From positions 1 to 37,691 of IMG/VR virus record IMGVR_UViG_3300045738_002450: DNA of 37,691 nt; one strand, given 5' to 3'. Shown here piece after piece: positions 30,945-37,691 of this stretch; the first letter of the stretch is position 1; each line of letters opens with the position of its first letter. Made by a program: the position numbers and the translations under genes. The notes under the pieces are model-generated. The model saw only the letters and a program-made list of their open reading frames with translations. It had not been told where the DNA came from and did no database searches. Source of the DNA: a virus.

Positions 30945-31235
30945 ATGGACAATCAAACTAAGCCGGATTGGCTGGTCGAAAATGACGACGGGTCGCTCAC
31001 GATCAACTTTGAAAGCCGGCCGCCGAAGATCGACGGGACGGAAGTCAAAAGCCTGAAGATGCGCGAGCCGTTTGTCGATGATCAGCTGGCTGCGGATTCT
31101 GCCGGGTCCAGCAGCGCGCTGTCTGAAATCGCGCTGATTTCCAACCTGTGTGAAATCTCACCGGAAGCGGTGCGCTCGATGACCATGCGCCAGTACAGCC
31201 GGCTGCAGACGGCGCTCTCGGTTTTTATTGGCTGA
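30945..31235 (+). CDS. E: Tail assembly chaperone E
   Basis: This 96-aa protein is the shorter product of the P2-type E/E' pair that assists tape measure and tube assembly. It is largely helical in the C-terminal half (EIALISNLCEISPEAVRSMT) and ends SVFIG just after a run of five Ts. A frameshift there yields a longer form (see 31223-31363). Position between FII and T is that of P2 E. Its sequence is more acidic than P2 E. Confidence 0.8.
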   Translation: MDNQTKPDWLVENDDGSLTINFESRPPKIDGTEVKSLKMREPFVDDQLAADSAGSSSALSEIALISNLCEISPEAVRSMTMRQYSRLQTALSVFIG

Positions 31236-31363
31236 CCCGTGAACAAGTCCGGGCGGGGTCACTTCGGCTCGCCCGGCACACCGGATGGGCCGAGCGTGAA
31301 ATCATGGCCATGCCGGTCAGTCGTTTCATCTGGTGGATAGAAGGCCTTCCGAAGAATGAGTAA
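31223..31363 (+). CDS. E' extension of the chaperone (-1 frameshift product)
   Basis: In the -1 frame from the T-run at 31222-31226, reading FYWLTREQVRAG through SRFIWWIEGLPKNE to TAA at 31361-31363 gives a 46-residue tail. It ends 8 bp past the start of the tape measure gene. The P2-type E+E' protein is made by -1 frameshifting. The slip site here (G-GTT-TTT-A) is not the T-TTT-TTG of P2, so shifting is inferred from position and open frame. Confidence 0.65.
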   Translation, partial: FYWLTREQVRAGSLRLARHTGWAEREIMAMPVSRFIWWIEGLPKNE

Positions 31364-34331
31364 AAACCAACGCCTAAACGCAACGATCACGATTGGTTCG
31401 GTTCTCGAGCAATCGGTCAAGCGCAACATGGGTTTCCTAAAATCTGGGCTGTCCCAAGTCGGCGATGCGATCAAGGGTGTCGAGCGCCGGCAAAAGGAGC
31501 TCGATCGCCAGCGTAACGTTCTGCGCAAGCAGGGTCAGTCCGTTGAGCACCTCGATCGTGAGTATGAAAAGCTCGAGCGGACGCTGGTGGATCTGCGCCG
31601 CGCCCAGGAACGCTGGAACCGCGCGGCCGCAGCGTCGCGCCGTGTGGGGTCCACCTTCAGTAATATGGCATCTGGCATCGGCCGGAACGCGCGCCAGATC
31701 GCGATCGGTGCGACCTTGGCCGGTGGCGCAATCTTTGGCCTTGCCAATTCGACAGCGGATCTCGGGGATAACGTCGCCAAGACGGCCGACAAGCTGGGGA
31801 TCGGTCTGGGCGCGCTGCAGGAGCTGCGCTATGCGGCCGAGCGGTCAGGGGTCGCCACGGGCACCTTCGACGGCGCTTTGGAAAAAATGACCAAGAACAT
31901 CGGTCTGGCGCTCGAGGGGACCGGTGCCCAGAAGGATGCGCTGGACGCCTTGGGTCTTTCAGCCGGCCAGCTCGCTAATCAGCTGCCAGAGGAGGCGCTG
32001 GCCTCGATCGCGGACAAGCTGCAGGGGGTAGAGACGCAGGCGGAAAAGGCCGCGCTCGCAAACGATCTGTTCGGCCGGTCGGGTATCGGTCTGCTCAACA
32101 TGCTGAAGGACGGCTCTAAAGGGCTGACGCAGCTGCGCGAGGATGCGCGGCGCACCGGCTATGTGCTGTCGGATCAGGCCGCGCGGGATGCCGAAGTCTT
32201 TAAGGACACGCTGCTCGATACACAGCTGGTCATGGCCGGCCTGAAGAACACGGTCGGCTCTGCACTGATGCCGGTGGTGACGCGCTCTATGCGCCGCATC
32301 GGCGACGCTCTGGTGGGTAACCGGGCTGAGGTGGAGCGTTGGGCCAACGGGTTTGCTGATGGCGCTGAGAAGGCGCTTCCGGTCATCGGCGAGATTGCGT
32401 CGGGCATCGGTGCGATCGGGTCCGTGGTCTGGTCGGTGACCGAAGGCACGGCCGATATGATTGGCGGCTGGGAAAACTTCGGGATGGTGGTCGGGGCGGT
32501 TCTGGCGTCGCGTACGATCGTGCGTGTTGCCAAGTTTGGGGGCGCAGTGTTCAGCCTCGGCCGCGCCATGCTGTCCCTGGCCACAGCGTCGCCGATCGTC
32601 GTTGGTGCGATCCGGGCGATCGGGTCTGCTCTGGTCATGAACCCGATCGGGGCGGCGATCGCCGTCATCGCGGGTGGGGCATATCTCATTTACCGCAATT
32701 GGGAGAGCGTCGCGCCCTGGTTCAAAGGACTTTGGGGTGATGCGAAGGGGTACTTTCAGGGGTTTGGCAACTTCGTCGGGGGTGTCTTCACCGGAGATAT
32801 GGAACGCGCCGAGAAGGGTGTGCGGGCAATGTGGGACGACACCACATCGTTCTTCGATCGGACCTTGAGCGGCATTGGTGCCGTGTTCTCTGCGACCTAT
32901 ACAAACCTCATCAAGCCGGCGACCGATGCGATGGGGATCACTGGGCCAATCGAGGCAGCATGGCGGCAGGCTGGCAGCGTGTTGGGTCCGGTGCTGTCCG
33001 ATATCGGTTCGTACTATTCGGATCTGGGCGATGTGGTCGCTGGCACCTTTTCCGGTGATATGCAGCGCGCGTCAGATGGGCTCGGGCGCATGTGGAAGTC
33101 GGCGCGGTCGGTCATGGACGGGATCCTGGGCGGCATCGGCGACAGGTTCCGGTGGATCTATGACAATGTGATCAAGCCGGTGACCGATGCGATGGGGGTG
33201 ACCGCGCCGATCGAGCGCGTCTGGTCGACCCTTTCCGGTGCCATCGACACGACGCTCGGTGCGATCGGTTCCGTCTTCGACACGACCTGGTCTGGGCTGG
33301 TGAAACCGGTCATCGATGGGCTGGCTGCGACCGGTGGCATCGGGGCTGCGTGGGAGGCGGTCAAAACCGCCATTGATCCTGTGCTGACCTGGATCGGCGA
33401 CAAGTTCACCACGTTGATGACCTTGATCAAACCCGTGATCGAGGCGTTGAAATGGGGCTATGAGAACGCGCAGCGCGCCGGCAATGCGATCGGCTCGGCC
33501 GTTGGGTCTGCGGTGGCCACACGGGTTGAGCCTGGCAAAGTCTCGGGGCTCGGCAACACTGCGTCAAATGACAACGCGGCACCGATGACCAGCTCGGCCG
33601 CAGAGAAGCTATACGGAATCAAACCGCAGAAGAACGCCTTGGGCGGACCCTTCCGTCCTGGCTGGCACCTGACGGGCGAGCTCGGTCCGGAGCTCAAGTT
33701 CGAGAACCGCTCGGGGTACGTGGCGAACAACCGCGCTATGCGCCAGCTTGCCGGCTATGCCGATCGTGTCGGTTCTGTGTTTAGCCCGGCTGCGCGGTCG
33801 GTGAAAAAACAAGGCGCGCGTGTTCTGGATATGATGCGCGGAAGCGGCGGGGTCGCGCGGCCGGTCAGCAATCGCGGTGTAATGCCTGATAATCTGGGCC
33901 GCGGCAGCCCGAGGGTAAAAATTCCAGCGCAGCCGGCACGTCGCAGCAGCGCGGCCGCGCGGCCGGTTCGCGATGGAGGTGCCCGTGTCGTGGATAAACT
34001 GCGTCGCAGCAGCCCGCGGGTGGGTATTCCTGTGCAGCCGGCGCGGCGCATGGGATCCGCTCCGCTTACCTCGAGTGAACGCGGTCAGTCGCGCCGGCCT
34101 GATGTCGACGGCATGATGGCGCGCATCGAGGCCGTATTCTCCCAGACGGCCGCGCCGGCACTGGCAGCAGCTCCTGCGCAGGCATCGCAAACCGTCACCA
34201 ACCACTACACGATCAACGCGCCTGGGGCTGACGCTCATGAAGTCTTGCGGCTCCTGAAGCGTGAAGAGCAACGCAACGCCGGCAACGGTCTATTCGATCG
34301 CGCGCCGGCCACGGGGCCGTTTGGGAGATAA
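31356..34331 (+). CDS. T: Tape measure protein T
   Basis: This 991-aa protein sets tail length. Its N-terminal ~90 residues are coiled coil (RRQKELDRQRNVLRKQGQ). Hydrophobic membrane-like segments occur at ~120-140 (IAIGATLAGGAIFGLA) and ~390-450. The middle part (~470-700) has degenerate internal repeats around the phrases IKPATDAMGITGPIEAAW and IKPVTDAMGVTAPIERVW. Residues ~835-902 are a near-perfect 34-residue tandem pair. The start at 31356 overlaps E'. The length is close to the usual P2-type range or somewhat longer, suggesting a tail of similar or greater length than P2. Confidence 0.92.
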   Translation: MSKNQRLNATITIGSVLEQSVKRNMGFLKSGLSQVGDAIKGVERRQKELDRQRNVLRKQGQSVEHLDREYEKLERTLVDLRRAQERWNRAAAASRRVGSTFSNMASGIGRNARQIAIGATLAGGAIFGLANSTADLGDNVAKTADKLGIGLGALQELRYAAERSGVATGTFDGALEKMTKNIGLALEGTGAQKDALDALGLSAGQLANQLPEEALASIADKLQGVETQAEKAALANDLFGRSGIGLLNMLKDGSKGLTQLREDARRTGYVLSDQAARDAEVFKDTLLDTQLVMAGLKNTVGSALMPVVTRSMRRIGDALVGNRAEVERWANGFADGAEKALPVIGEIASGIGAIGSVVWSVTEGTADMIGGWENFGMVVGAVLASRTIVRVAKFGGAVFSLGRAMLSLATASPIVVGAIRAIGSALVMNPIGAAIAVIAGGAYLIYRNWESVAPWFKGLWGDAKGYFQGFGNFVGGVFTGDMERAEKGVRAMWDDTTSFFDRTLSGIGAVFSATYTNLIKPATDAMGITGPIEAAWRQAGSVLGPVLSDIGSYYSDLGDVVAGTFSGDMQRASDGLGRMWKSARSVMDGILGGIGDRFRWIYDNVIKPVTDAMGVTAPIERVWSTLSGAIDTTLGAIGSVFDTTWSGLVKPVIDGLAATGGIGAAWEAVKTAIDPVLTWIGDKFTTLMTLIKPVIEALKWGYENAQRAGNAIGSAVGSAVATRVEPGKVSGLGNTASNDNAAPMTSSAAEKLYGIKPQKNALGGPFRPGWHLTGELGPELKFENRSGYVANNRAMRQLAGYADRVGSVFSPAARSVKKQGARVLDMMRGSGGVARPVSNRGVMPDNLGRGSPRVKIPAQPARRSSAAARPVRDGGARVVDKLRRSSPRVGIPVQPARRMGSAPLTSSERGQSRRPDVDGMMARIEAVFSQTAAPALAAAPAQASQTVTNHYTINAPGADAHEVLRLLKREEQRNAGNGLFDRAPATGPFGR
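33858..34061 (+). repeat. Tandem 102-bp repeats in the tape measure gene
   Basis: Two 34-codon units (33858-33959 and 33960-34061) encode RPV...SPRVKIPAQPARR and RPV...SPRVGIPVQPARR. They are basic and Pro-rich, near the C-terminus of the tape measure. Units are alike in protein and less alike in DNA, so the duplication is old. Their number could change tail length slightly. Confidence 0.7.
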
Positions 34332-34333
34332 CG

Positions 34334-34747
34334 ATGGCAGAAGTCATGATGCAGCTCGGGTTCTTTCAGTTCTCCCTGGATAGCGCAGCCTACCAGCGGC
34401 TCAGTCGATCGGCTGAGTATCGGTGGGCCCGTCAGGCGCGGATTGGGACCAATGATGCGCTGCAGTTCACTGGCCTGGGCCCGGAGACTGTGGAGCTCGA
34501 GGGCGTGATCTATCCCCACTTTCGGGGCGGGCTGAAGCAGATCGACAAGATGCGCACACAGGCAAGCCTTGGGCTGCCGCTGCCCCTGGTATCTGGCATC
34601 GGTAAGGTGCTCGGCCTGTGGGTCGTGGAAGGCGTCACCGAGGGTCAGGAAGTCTTTGCCTCGCAAGGCATCCCGCATCGGCAAGATTTTACAATGAGGA
34701 TGGCAAGATATGACGGCGGTGTCCGATCTCTACTTCGTTTCTTCTGA
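34334..34747 (+). CDS. U: Tail protein U
   Basis: This 137-aa protein is of the P2 gpU family: MMQLGFFQFSLDSAAYQRLS, RWARQARIGTNDALQFTGLG, VELEGVIYPHFRGGLKQID and LGLWVVEGVTEGQEVF. It is needed for tail completion and baseplate attachment. The ATG has GGAGAT upstream. Its end overlaps X by 38 bp. Confidence 0.9.
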   Translation: MAEVMMQLGFFQFSLDSAAYQRLSRSAEYRWARQARIGTNDALQFTGLGPETVELEGVIYPHFRGGLKQIDKMRTQASLGLPLPLVSGIGKVLGLWVVEGVTEGQEVFASQGIPHRQDFTMRMARYDGGVRSLLRFF

Positions 34748-34934
34748 GGGCGATGTCCTGGACCAGGTCGTGGCTGCGCACTACGGGGACACCCTGGGCG
34801 GCAAGGTGGAGGCGGTTCTTGCTGCTAACCCTGGTCTGGGCGCGTTGGGGGCTGTGCTCGATCCTGGCGTTCGCATCCGGCTGCCGGATCTGGATACTTC
34901 AGAGCCTTCTGAAACGGCGCAGCTATGGGGCTGA
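34710..34934 (+). CDS. X: Tail protein X
   Basis: This is a 74-aa protein with a LysM-like fold (DVLDQVVAAHYGDTLGGKVEAVL, then the NPGLGALGAVLDPGVRIRLP loop), as in P2 gpX. Its start lies 38 bp inside U in another frame and its stop couples to D by TGATG. Confidence 0.88.
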   Translation: MTAVSDLYFVSSEGDVLDQVVAAHYGDTLGGKVEAVLAANPGLGALGAVLDPGVRIRLPDLDTSEPSETAQLWG

Positions 34935-35932
34935 TGGATTTTCGGCCGTTGGTGCAGGTCACGATCAACGGGGTTCCGCTGTCGGGCTTCGTGTTCTCGC
35001 AGCTGAGTTCGGTGCGCGTGTCCGATACGGCCGGCTTCATATCGGACACCGCTGAGATCACCTTCGCTAATACGTCGCCACTGTCGCGCTTTGCCATGCC
35101 GGAGCCGGGTGCCGAGGTCGCGATCGCCCTAGGGTATCTCGGGGAATTCTTGCAGATGGGGCTCTATATCGCCGATGAGGTCGAGGAGAGCTCGCCCCCT
35201 CGCATGATCACGGCCGTGTGCCGCGCCAAAGCGCAAGGCGAGACACAGAGCGGCTTTGCCCCGATCAGCCAGCAGAAGTCCCGGTCGTGGCCAGCTGGCA
35301 TGACACTTAAGGCGATCGTCACCACCATTGCCGGCGACAACGGGCTCGAGCCGGCCGTGACGGAAGCCGCGGGGTCCATCGTGCCTGGTCACATCGATCA
35401 GCTGGATGAAAGCGACCTGTCGGTTCTGACGCGTATTGCGGTGCTGCATGATCTCATTGCGAAGCCGGCCGGTGGCGTTCTCTATGTCGGTCGCAGGGCG
35501 GAGGGGGTGAAAGCCTCGGGGCAGCCAACGGCGGCAGTGGTGCTGCAGGAGGCCGATGTAACCCGCTGGTCAATGCGCCGGGGGCTCAGTGAGGCGACCG
35601 GTACAATCATCGCCACCTATCGGGATCTCGAGAAGGCCGAAGATGTCGAGGTGAAGGTCGGGGAAGCGGAGCCGGTGCGCCGGCTGCGCCAGCGGTTCCG
35701 CTCTGAGGAAGAGGCGCGCGCTGTCGCGACGGCCGAGTCGCGCCGTGCCGGCCGCGCGAAGGAGACGCTCGAGGTGGAGCTGCCTGGCAACCCCTCAATC
35801 GCGGCCGAGGGACGCTTAATCCCGATCGGGTTCAGCGCGGCCGCATCCGGCGTTTGGGTTGTGAAAACGGCGACCCATGAAGTCTCCGCGGGAGGCTATC
35901 GTACGATGGCCCAATGCGAGCGACCGGAGTAG
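34934..35932 (+). CDS. D: Late control protein D / baseplate hub
   Basis: This 332-aa protein is of the P2 gpD family. The N-terminus (FRPLVQVTINGVPLSGFVFS) and the middle (GYLGEFLQMGLYIADEVEES, QSGFAPISQQKSRSWPAGMTLKAIV in short pieces) form the hub of the baseplate. The C-terminal part has the gp27-like beta structures and VVKTATHEVSAGGYRTMAQCER. The start at 34934 gives TGATG coupling to X. Its stop TAG abuts repeat copy 5. Confidence 0.9.
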   Translation: MDFRPLVQVTINGVPLSGFVFSQLSSVRVSDTAGFISDTAEITFANTSPLSRFAMPEPGAEVAIALGYLGEFLQMGLYIADEVEESSPPRMITAVCRAKAQGETQSGFAPISQQKSRSWPAGMTLKAIVTTIAGDNGLEPAVTEAAGSIVPGHIDQLDESDLSVLTRIAVLHDLIAKPAGGVLYVGRRAEGVKASGQPTAAVVLQEADVTRWSMRRGLSEATGTIIATYRDLEKAEDVEVKVGEAEPVRRLRQRFRSEEEARAVATAESRRAGRAKETLEVELPGNPSIAAEGRLIPIGFSAAASGVWVVKTATHEVSAGGYRTMAQCERPE

Positions 35933-35948
35933 GGAACCCGCCAGAGGC
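35932..35948 (+). repeat. Dispersed 17-bp repeat, variant copy 5
   Basis: This variant reads GGGAACCCGCCAGAGGC, with three differences from the other copies. It starts at the last base of the D stop codon and lies 58 nt before the moron start. Orientation and position behind the last tail gene follow the other copies. Confidence 0.75.
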
Positions 35949-36006
35949 ACCATTTTGTCCACGCGGCCATCTTGGCCGGAAATGTCTGCACCTGGAGCCT
36001 GTCTGC

Positions 36007-36618
36007 ATGTCTGAAGAAGAAACCCCGCGCGCGGGGCTGATCAACTGGTCGGAGTGGCGAAAGGATGGCGGTAAGTTTTTCCGCATCACCGTCATTGGGG
36101 CCTTCGCTGCGTGGGGTGGTGCCTATGTCCCCGTGGTCAATGAGCTGGTGTTCTCACCCTGGCGCTTAGGCGACAAGGTGGATGCGAATACCCAGACGCT
36201 GTCGCACTTGGTCGAAGACGTCAAAGTGCTGCAGCGGCCGGATGTGATTTTTCGGATATCACGGTCGGATGTATTGGGGCCCCGGTGCGGGGGCGGGCGC
36301 AGCTGCGCGATCGAGGTTGAAATTGAGCGGAGTGAGGAGGGGCGAAACTGTCAGATTGTGCCGGGGAAGACCCTCTATTCCTTCCGCAACCCTCGCACCG
36401 ATGCCAGCTTGTACGTTCGCCTCGACCGGCCGGTGCAAAGTCAGAATGTCGGGTCAAAGCCAATCACATTCCAGTATCAGGTAACCGCGCCATATGGTTT
36501 GGAACCCAACGCAGAGTTTTGCTTGGAGCCGCTATACACAAGCTGCCCTGGTATGTCGGACGGGGATGCGGCGATCCGTGCAAACCGTAGCTGCACGGCC
36601 GTACCCGTTGAACGCTAG
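36007..36618 (+). CDS. Single-TM moron protein after the tail operon
   Basis: This 203-aa protein is of unknown family. Residues ~22-50 form a membrane segment (KFFRITVIGAFAAWGGAYVP). The rest is probably periplasmic and beta-rich, with several Cys (RCGGGRSCAIEVEI, RNCQIVP, EFCLEPLYTSC) that may form disulphides. It stands alone after the D gene and a repeat copy, so it looks like added cargo expressed late or in lysogeny. GGAG ten bases upstream supports the start at 36007; the extension to 35914 overlaps D and reads unlike a protein. A superinfection role is possible. Confidence 0.6.
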   Translation: MSEEETPRAGLINWSEWRKDGGKFFRITVIGAFAAWGGAYVPVVNELVFSPWRLGDKVDANTQTLSHLVEDVKVLQRPDVIFRISRSDVLGPRCGGGRSCAIEVEIERSEEGRNCQIVPGKTLYSFRNPRTDASLYVRLDRPVQSQNVGSKPITFQYQVTAPYGLEPNAEFCLEPLYTSCPGMSDGDAAIRANRSCTAVPVER

Positions 36619-36914
36619 GCTCATTGTAGAGGCGGCACGATTCCACTGTTGCAGAGACGGTTCTCTATGCGCCCTAGGGGCGGAATTTTTACAAATCAGC
36701 AAATGGCTGCGATGGATTGCGAAGCGTATACGTTCAGCGTCCACCTGGCTTTTGAACGGGGGCTGTGCCACGCTAAATAAGATAATCTGGAGGTCACTTC
36801 AAAACCGAGGGCTTTTGAGAGCGCGTGAGCGGTCCTTAACCTAAAGCGAAACTTGCAAGGTTTTGAGGGCGGCCCTATCGTTCGTAATCCGCTCATTTCT
36901 GGAGGGAAGATCTA
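36619..36914. other. Gene-free right-end region
   Basis: I see no gene in this ~300 bp. It contains a terminator-like hairpin (36670-36690), and inverted words CAAAACC and GGTTTTG and GTGAGCGG and CCGCTCAT. It is likely the boundary of the prophage, but no repeat shared with the gap behind the integrase gene was found by eye. Confidence 0.5.
36670..36690 (+). terminator. Terminator-like hairpin at the end of late transcription
   Basis: CGCCC pairs with GGGCG around a TAG loop and is followed by GAATTTTT. It is short, but with the T-run it fits a rho-independent terminator 50 bp beyond the last moron gene. Confidence 0.5.
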
Positions 36915-37691
36915 GTGACAAATGCTCCATTCGTTCGACCGAAAATCACGAAATTCTTTGAAGCAGAAATGTTACCGAATTATCAGCGGGGGAGCTTTTG
37001 GTTCGGCACTTTAAAGCGATACCGAATGATTGAGGCGAAAGAGACTGATATGGTCGTGGAGCCGCGCTTCTCTGATAGGCGAGAGGGCATCATCGAACAT
37101 GCACTGAACCTTGAAACGGGTTATGCAGCAAATATCAAAATAGGTAGTTCAAGCATTAGTAATTGCTTCTTCGAGGGTTTCGATACTGACATACTTGTGG
37201 CGCAGGAGTTTAACGAATTTACCTTTTGCGCCTCGTGGGGAGCTTATTCTCGTCAGCAGCACCTAGATATAAAAAATGGTTCAACAAGTGTGGCAGGGAC
37301 AAAATATCAAGGGAACCCTAAGCTTACACATTTTGCAGAAATCGACTTATTTGACTTTTTAGGCGCAGTAAGTTTGGAAGCGCCAAGATCGCCATTGTGG
37401 GCCACCACACTACCAGAAAACGAATATTTGCTTCATAGCCGTGTCGAATATGGGCGGACCGAAAGATCATTTTCTATTCCGCCGTCTTTTGACAGTAGTA
37501 GCATTGTTTTGAATGCCAATGATTATCTGCGAACATTGTTTACTAAACCACCCCACTTTTCACCGGAAAATGAATTTCGGGTAGTCCTGCGTGCCAACGC
37601 GCCGAATTCCCTTGAGGGTGATCCTGCGGGTATGAAATTGGTTCATAAGAAATTGCGTCGTTCCATACGAAGAATTGGGAGCCTCGACTGA
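36915..37691 (+). CDS. AT-rich accessory protein, DUF2971-like candidate
   Basis: This is a 258-aa protein. The layout resembles DUF2971 proteins: an N-terminal strand with a short loop (ITKFFEAEMLPNYQRGSFWF), an SDRREG phrase in place of the usual DP-E motif, then EFTFCASWGAYSRQQH in the middle, and a C-terminal FSPENEFRVVLR like the family's closing segment. Similarity is weak. The GTG start at 36915 has GGAGGGA seven bases upstream. The gene is much more AT-rich than the prophage and lies beyond the terminator, so it is flank or cargo. DUF2971 proteins occur in defence loci. Confidence 0.5.
   Translation: MTNAPFVRPKITKFFEAEMLPNYQRGSFWFGTLKRYRMIEAKETDMVVEPRFSDRREGIIEHALNLETGYAANIKIGSSSISNCFFEGFDTDILVAQEFNEFTFCASWGAYSRQQHLDIKNGSTSVAGTKYQGNPKLTHFAEIDLFDFLGAVSLEAPRSPLWATTLPENEYLLHSRVEYGRTERSFSIPPSFDSSSIVLNANDYLRTLFTKPPHFSPENEFRVVLRANAPNSLEGDPAGMKLVHKKLRRSIRRIGSLD

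Noticed and set aside
31984-31996. GCCAGAGGAGG in the tape measure gene as a sixth repeat copy
   Set aside because: Only the last part matches, it lacks the GGGGAA half and is not near a gene boundary.
18590-35948. Repeat as an ECF-sigma promoter (GGAAC as -35)
   Set aside because: No consistent GTT- or TCTGA-type -10 follows at 16-17 bp in the five copies, and the conserved part covers the would-be spacer.
1-37691. CRISPR array, rRNA or tRNA gene
   Set aside because: No regularly spaced direct repeats and no cloverleaf or rRNA-like sequence was seen. The dispersed repeat copies are thousands of bases apart.
1-37691. Gene transfer agent cluster
   Set aside because: The window has integrase, immunity, replication, lysis and a full contractile tail, which is a temperate phage and not the GTA gene order.

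Overview
The window is almost entirely a temperate, contractile-tailed (myovirus-type) prophage. GC content is high, codon choice is GC-rich, and many genes overlap by 4 bp. The protein families (GpA terminase, a P2-type tail, a ParB-fused methylase, short HTH regulators) suggest an alphaproteobacterial host, most likely Rhodobacterales-like; this is inference from gene style, not from a host marker. The window begins exactly at a start codon and ends exactly at a stop codon.

Layout. (1) 1-3467: four rightward genes of more AT-rich or non-phage character: an unknown 306-aa protein, a small C-terminally membrane-anchored protein, a trypsin-like protease and a DUF6602-type protein. These are flanking host genes or cargo, possibly defence related. 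(2) 3508-5866: a leftward operon of small genes ending in a tyrosine integrase. It is driven by a promoter whose spacer holds a palindromic operator. (3) 6047-7377: immunity region with a zinc-ribbon membrane protein, a short HTH repressor and two divergent promoters with matching operators. (4) 7384-12900: rightward early operon with a probably leaderless Cro-like gene, HTH regulators, a replication protein, a ParB-like protein, a DUF1064 nuclease, a second nuclease-like protein, an MT-A70 methylase and a Mor-like activator. (5) 12950-14723: lysis cassette of amidase, candidate holin and overlapping spanin genes. (6) 14840-24641: ParB-methyltransferase fusion, then lambda-like packaging and head genes: Nu1-like and GpA terminase, gpW-like connector, portal, fused protease/capsid, FII-like, Z-like and a U-like gene. 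(7) 24634-35932: P2-like tail genes V-W-J-I-H/fibre, then sheath FI, tube FII, E/E', T, U, X and D. (8) 36007-37691: a one-TM moron, a terminator-like hairpin, a roughly 300-bp gene-free stretch and an AT-rich cargo gene.

How it works together. The repressor acting on GGGAC-N4-GTCCC operators should keep both the integrase operon and the early operon off. The Mor-like protein is the best candidate late activator. The late genes build a lambda-type head on a P2-type contractile tail.

The most unusual signal is a 17-bp sequence, GGGGAACCGCCAGAGGA, present four times exactly and once as a close variant. All copies are on the same strand and only in the late region. Each lies at a gene or domain boundary 31-91 nt upstream of the next structural or moron start. 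I do not recognise it as a known element.
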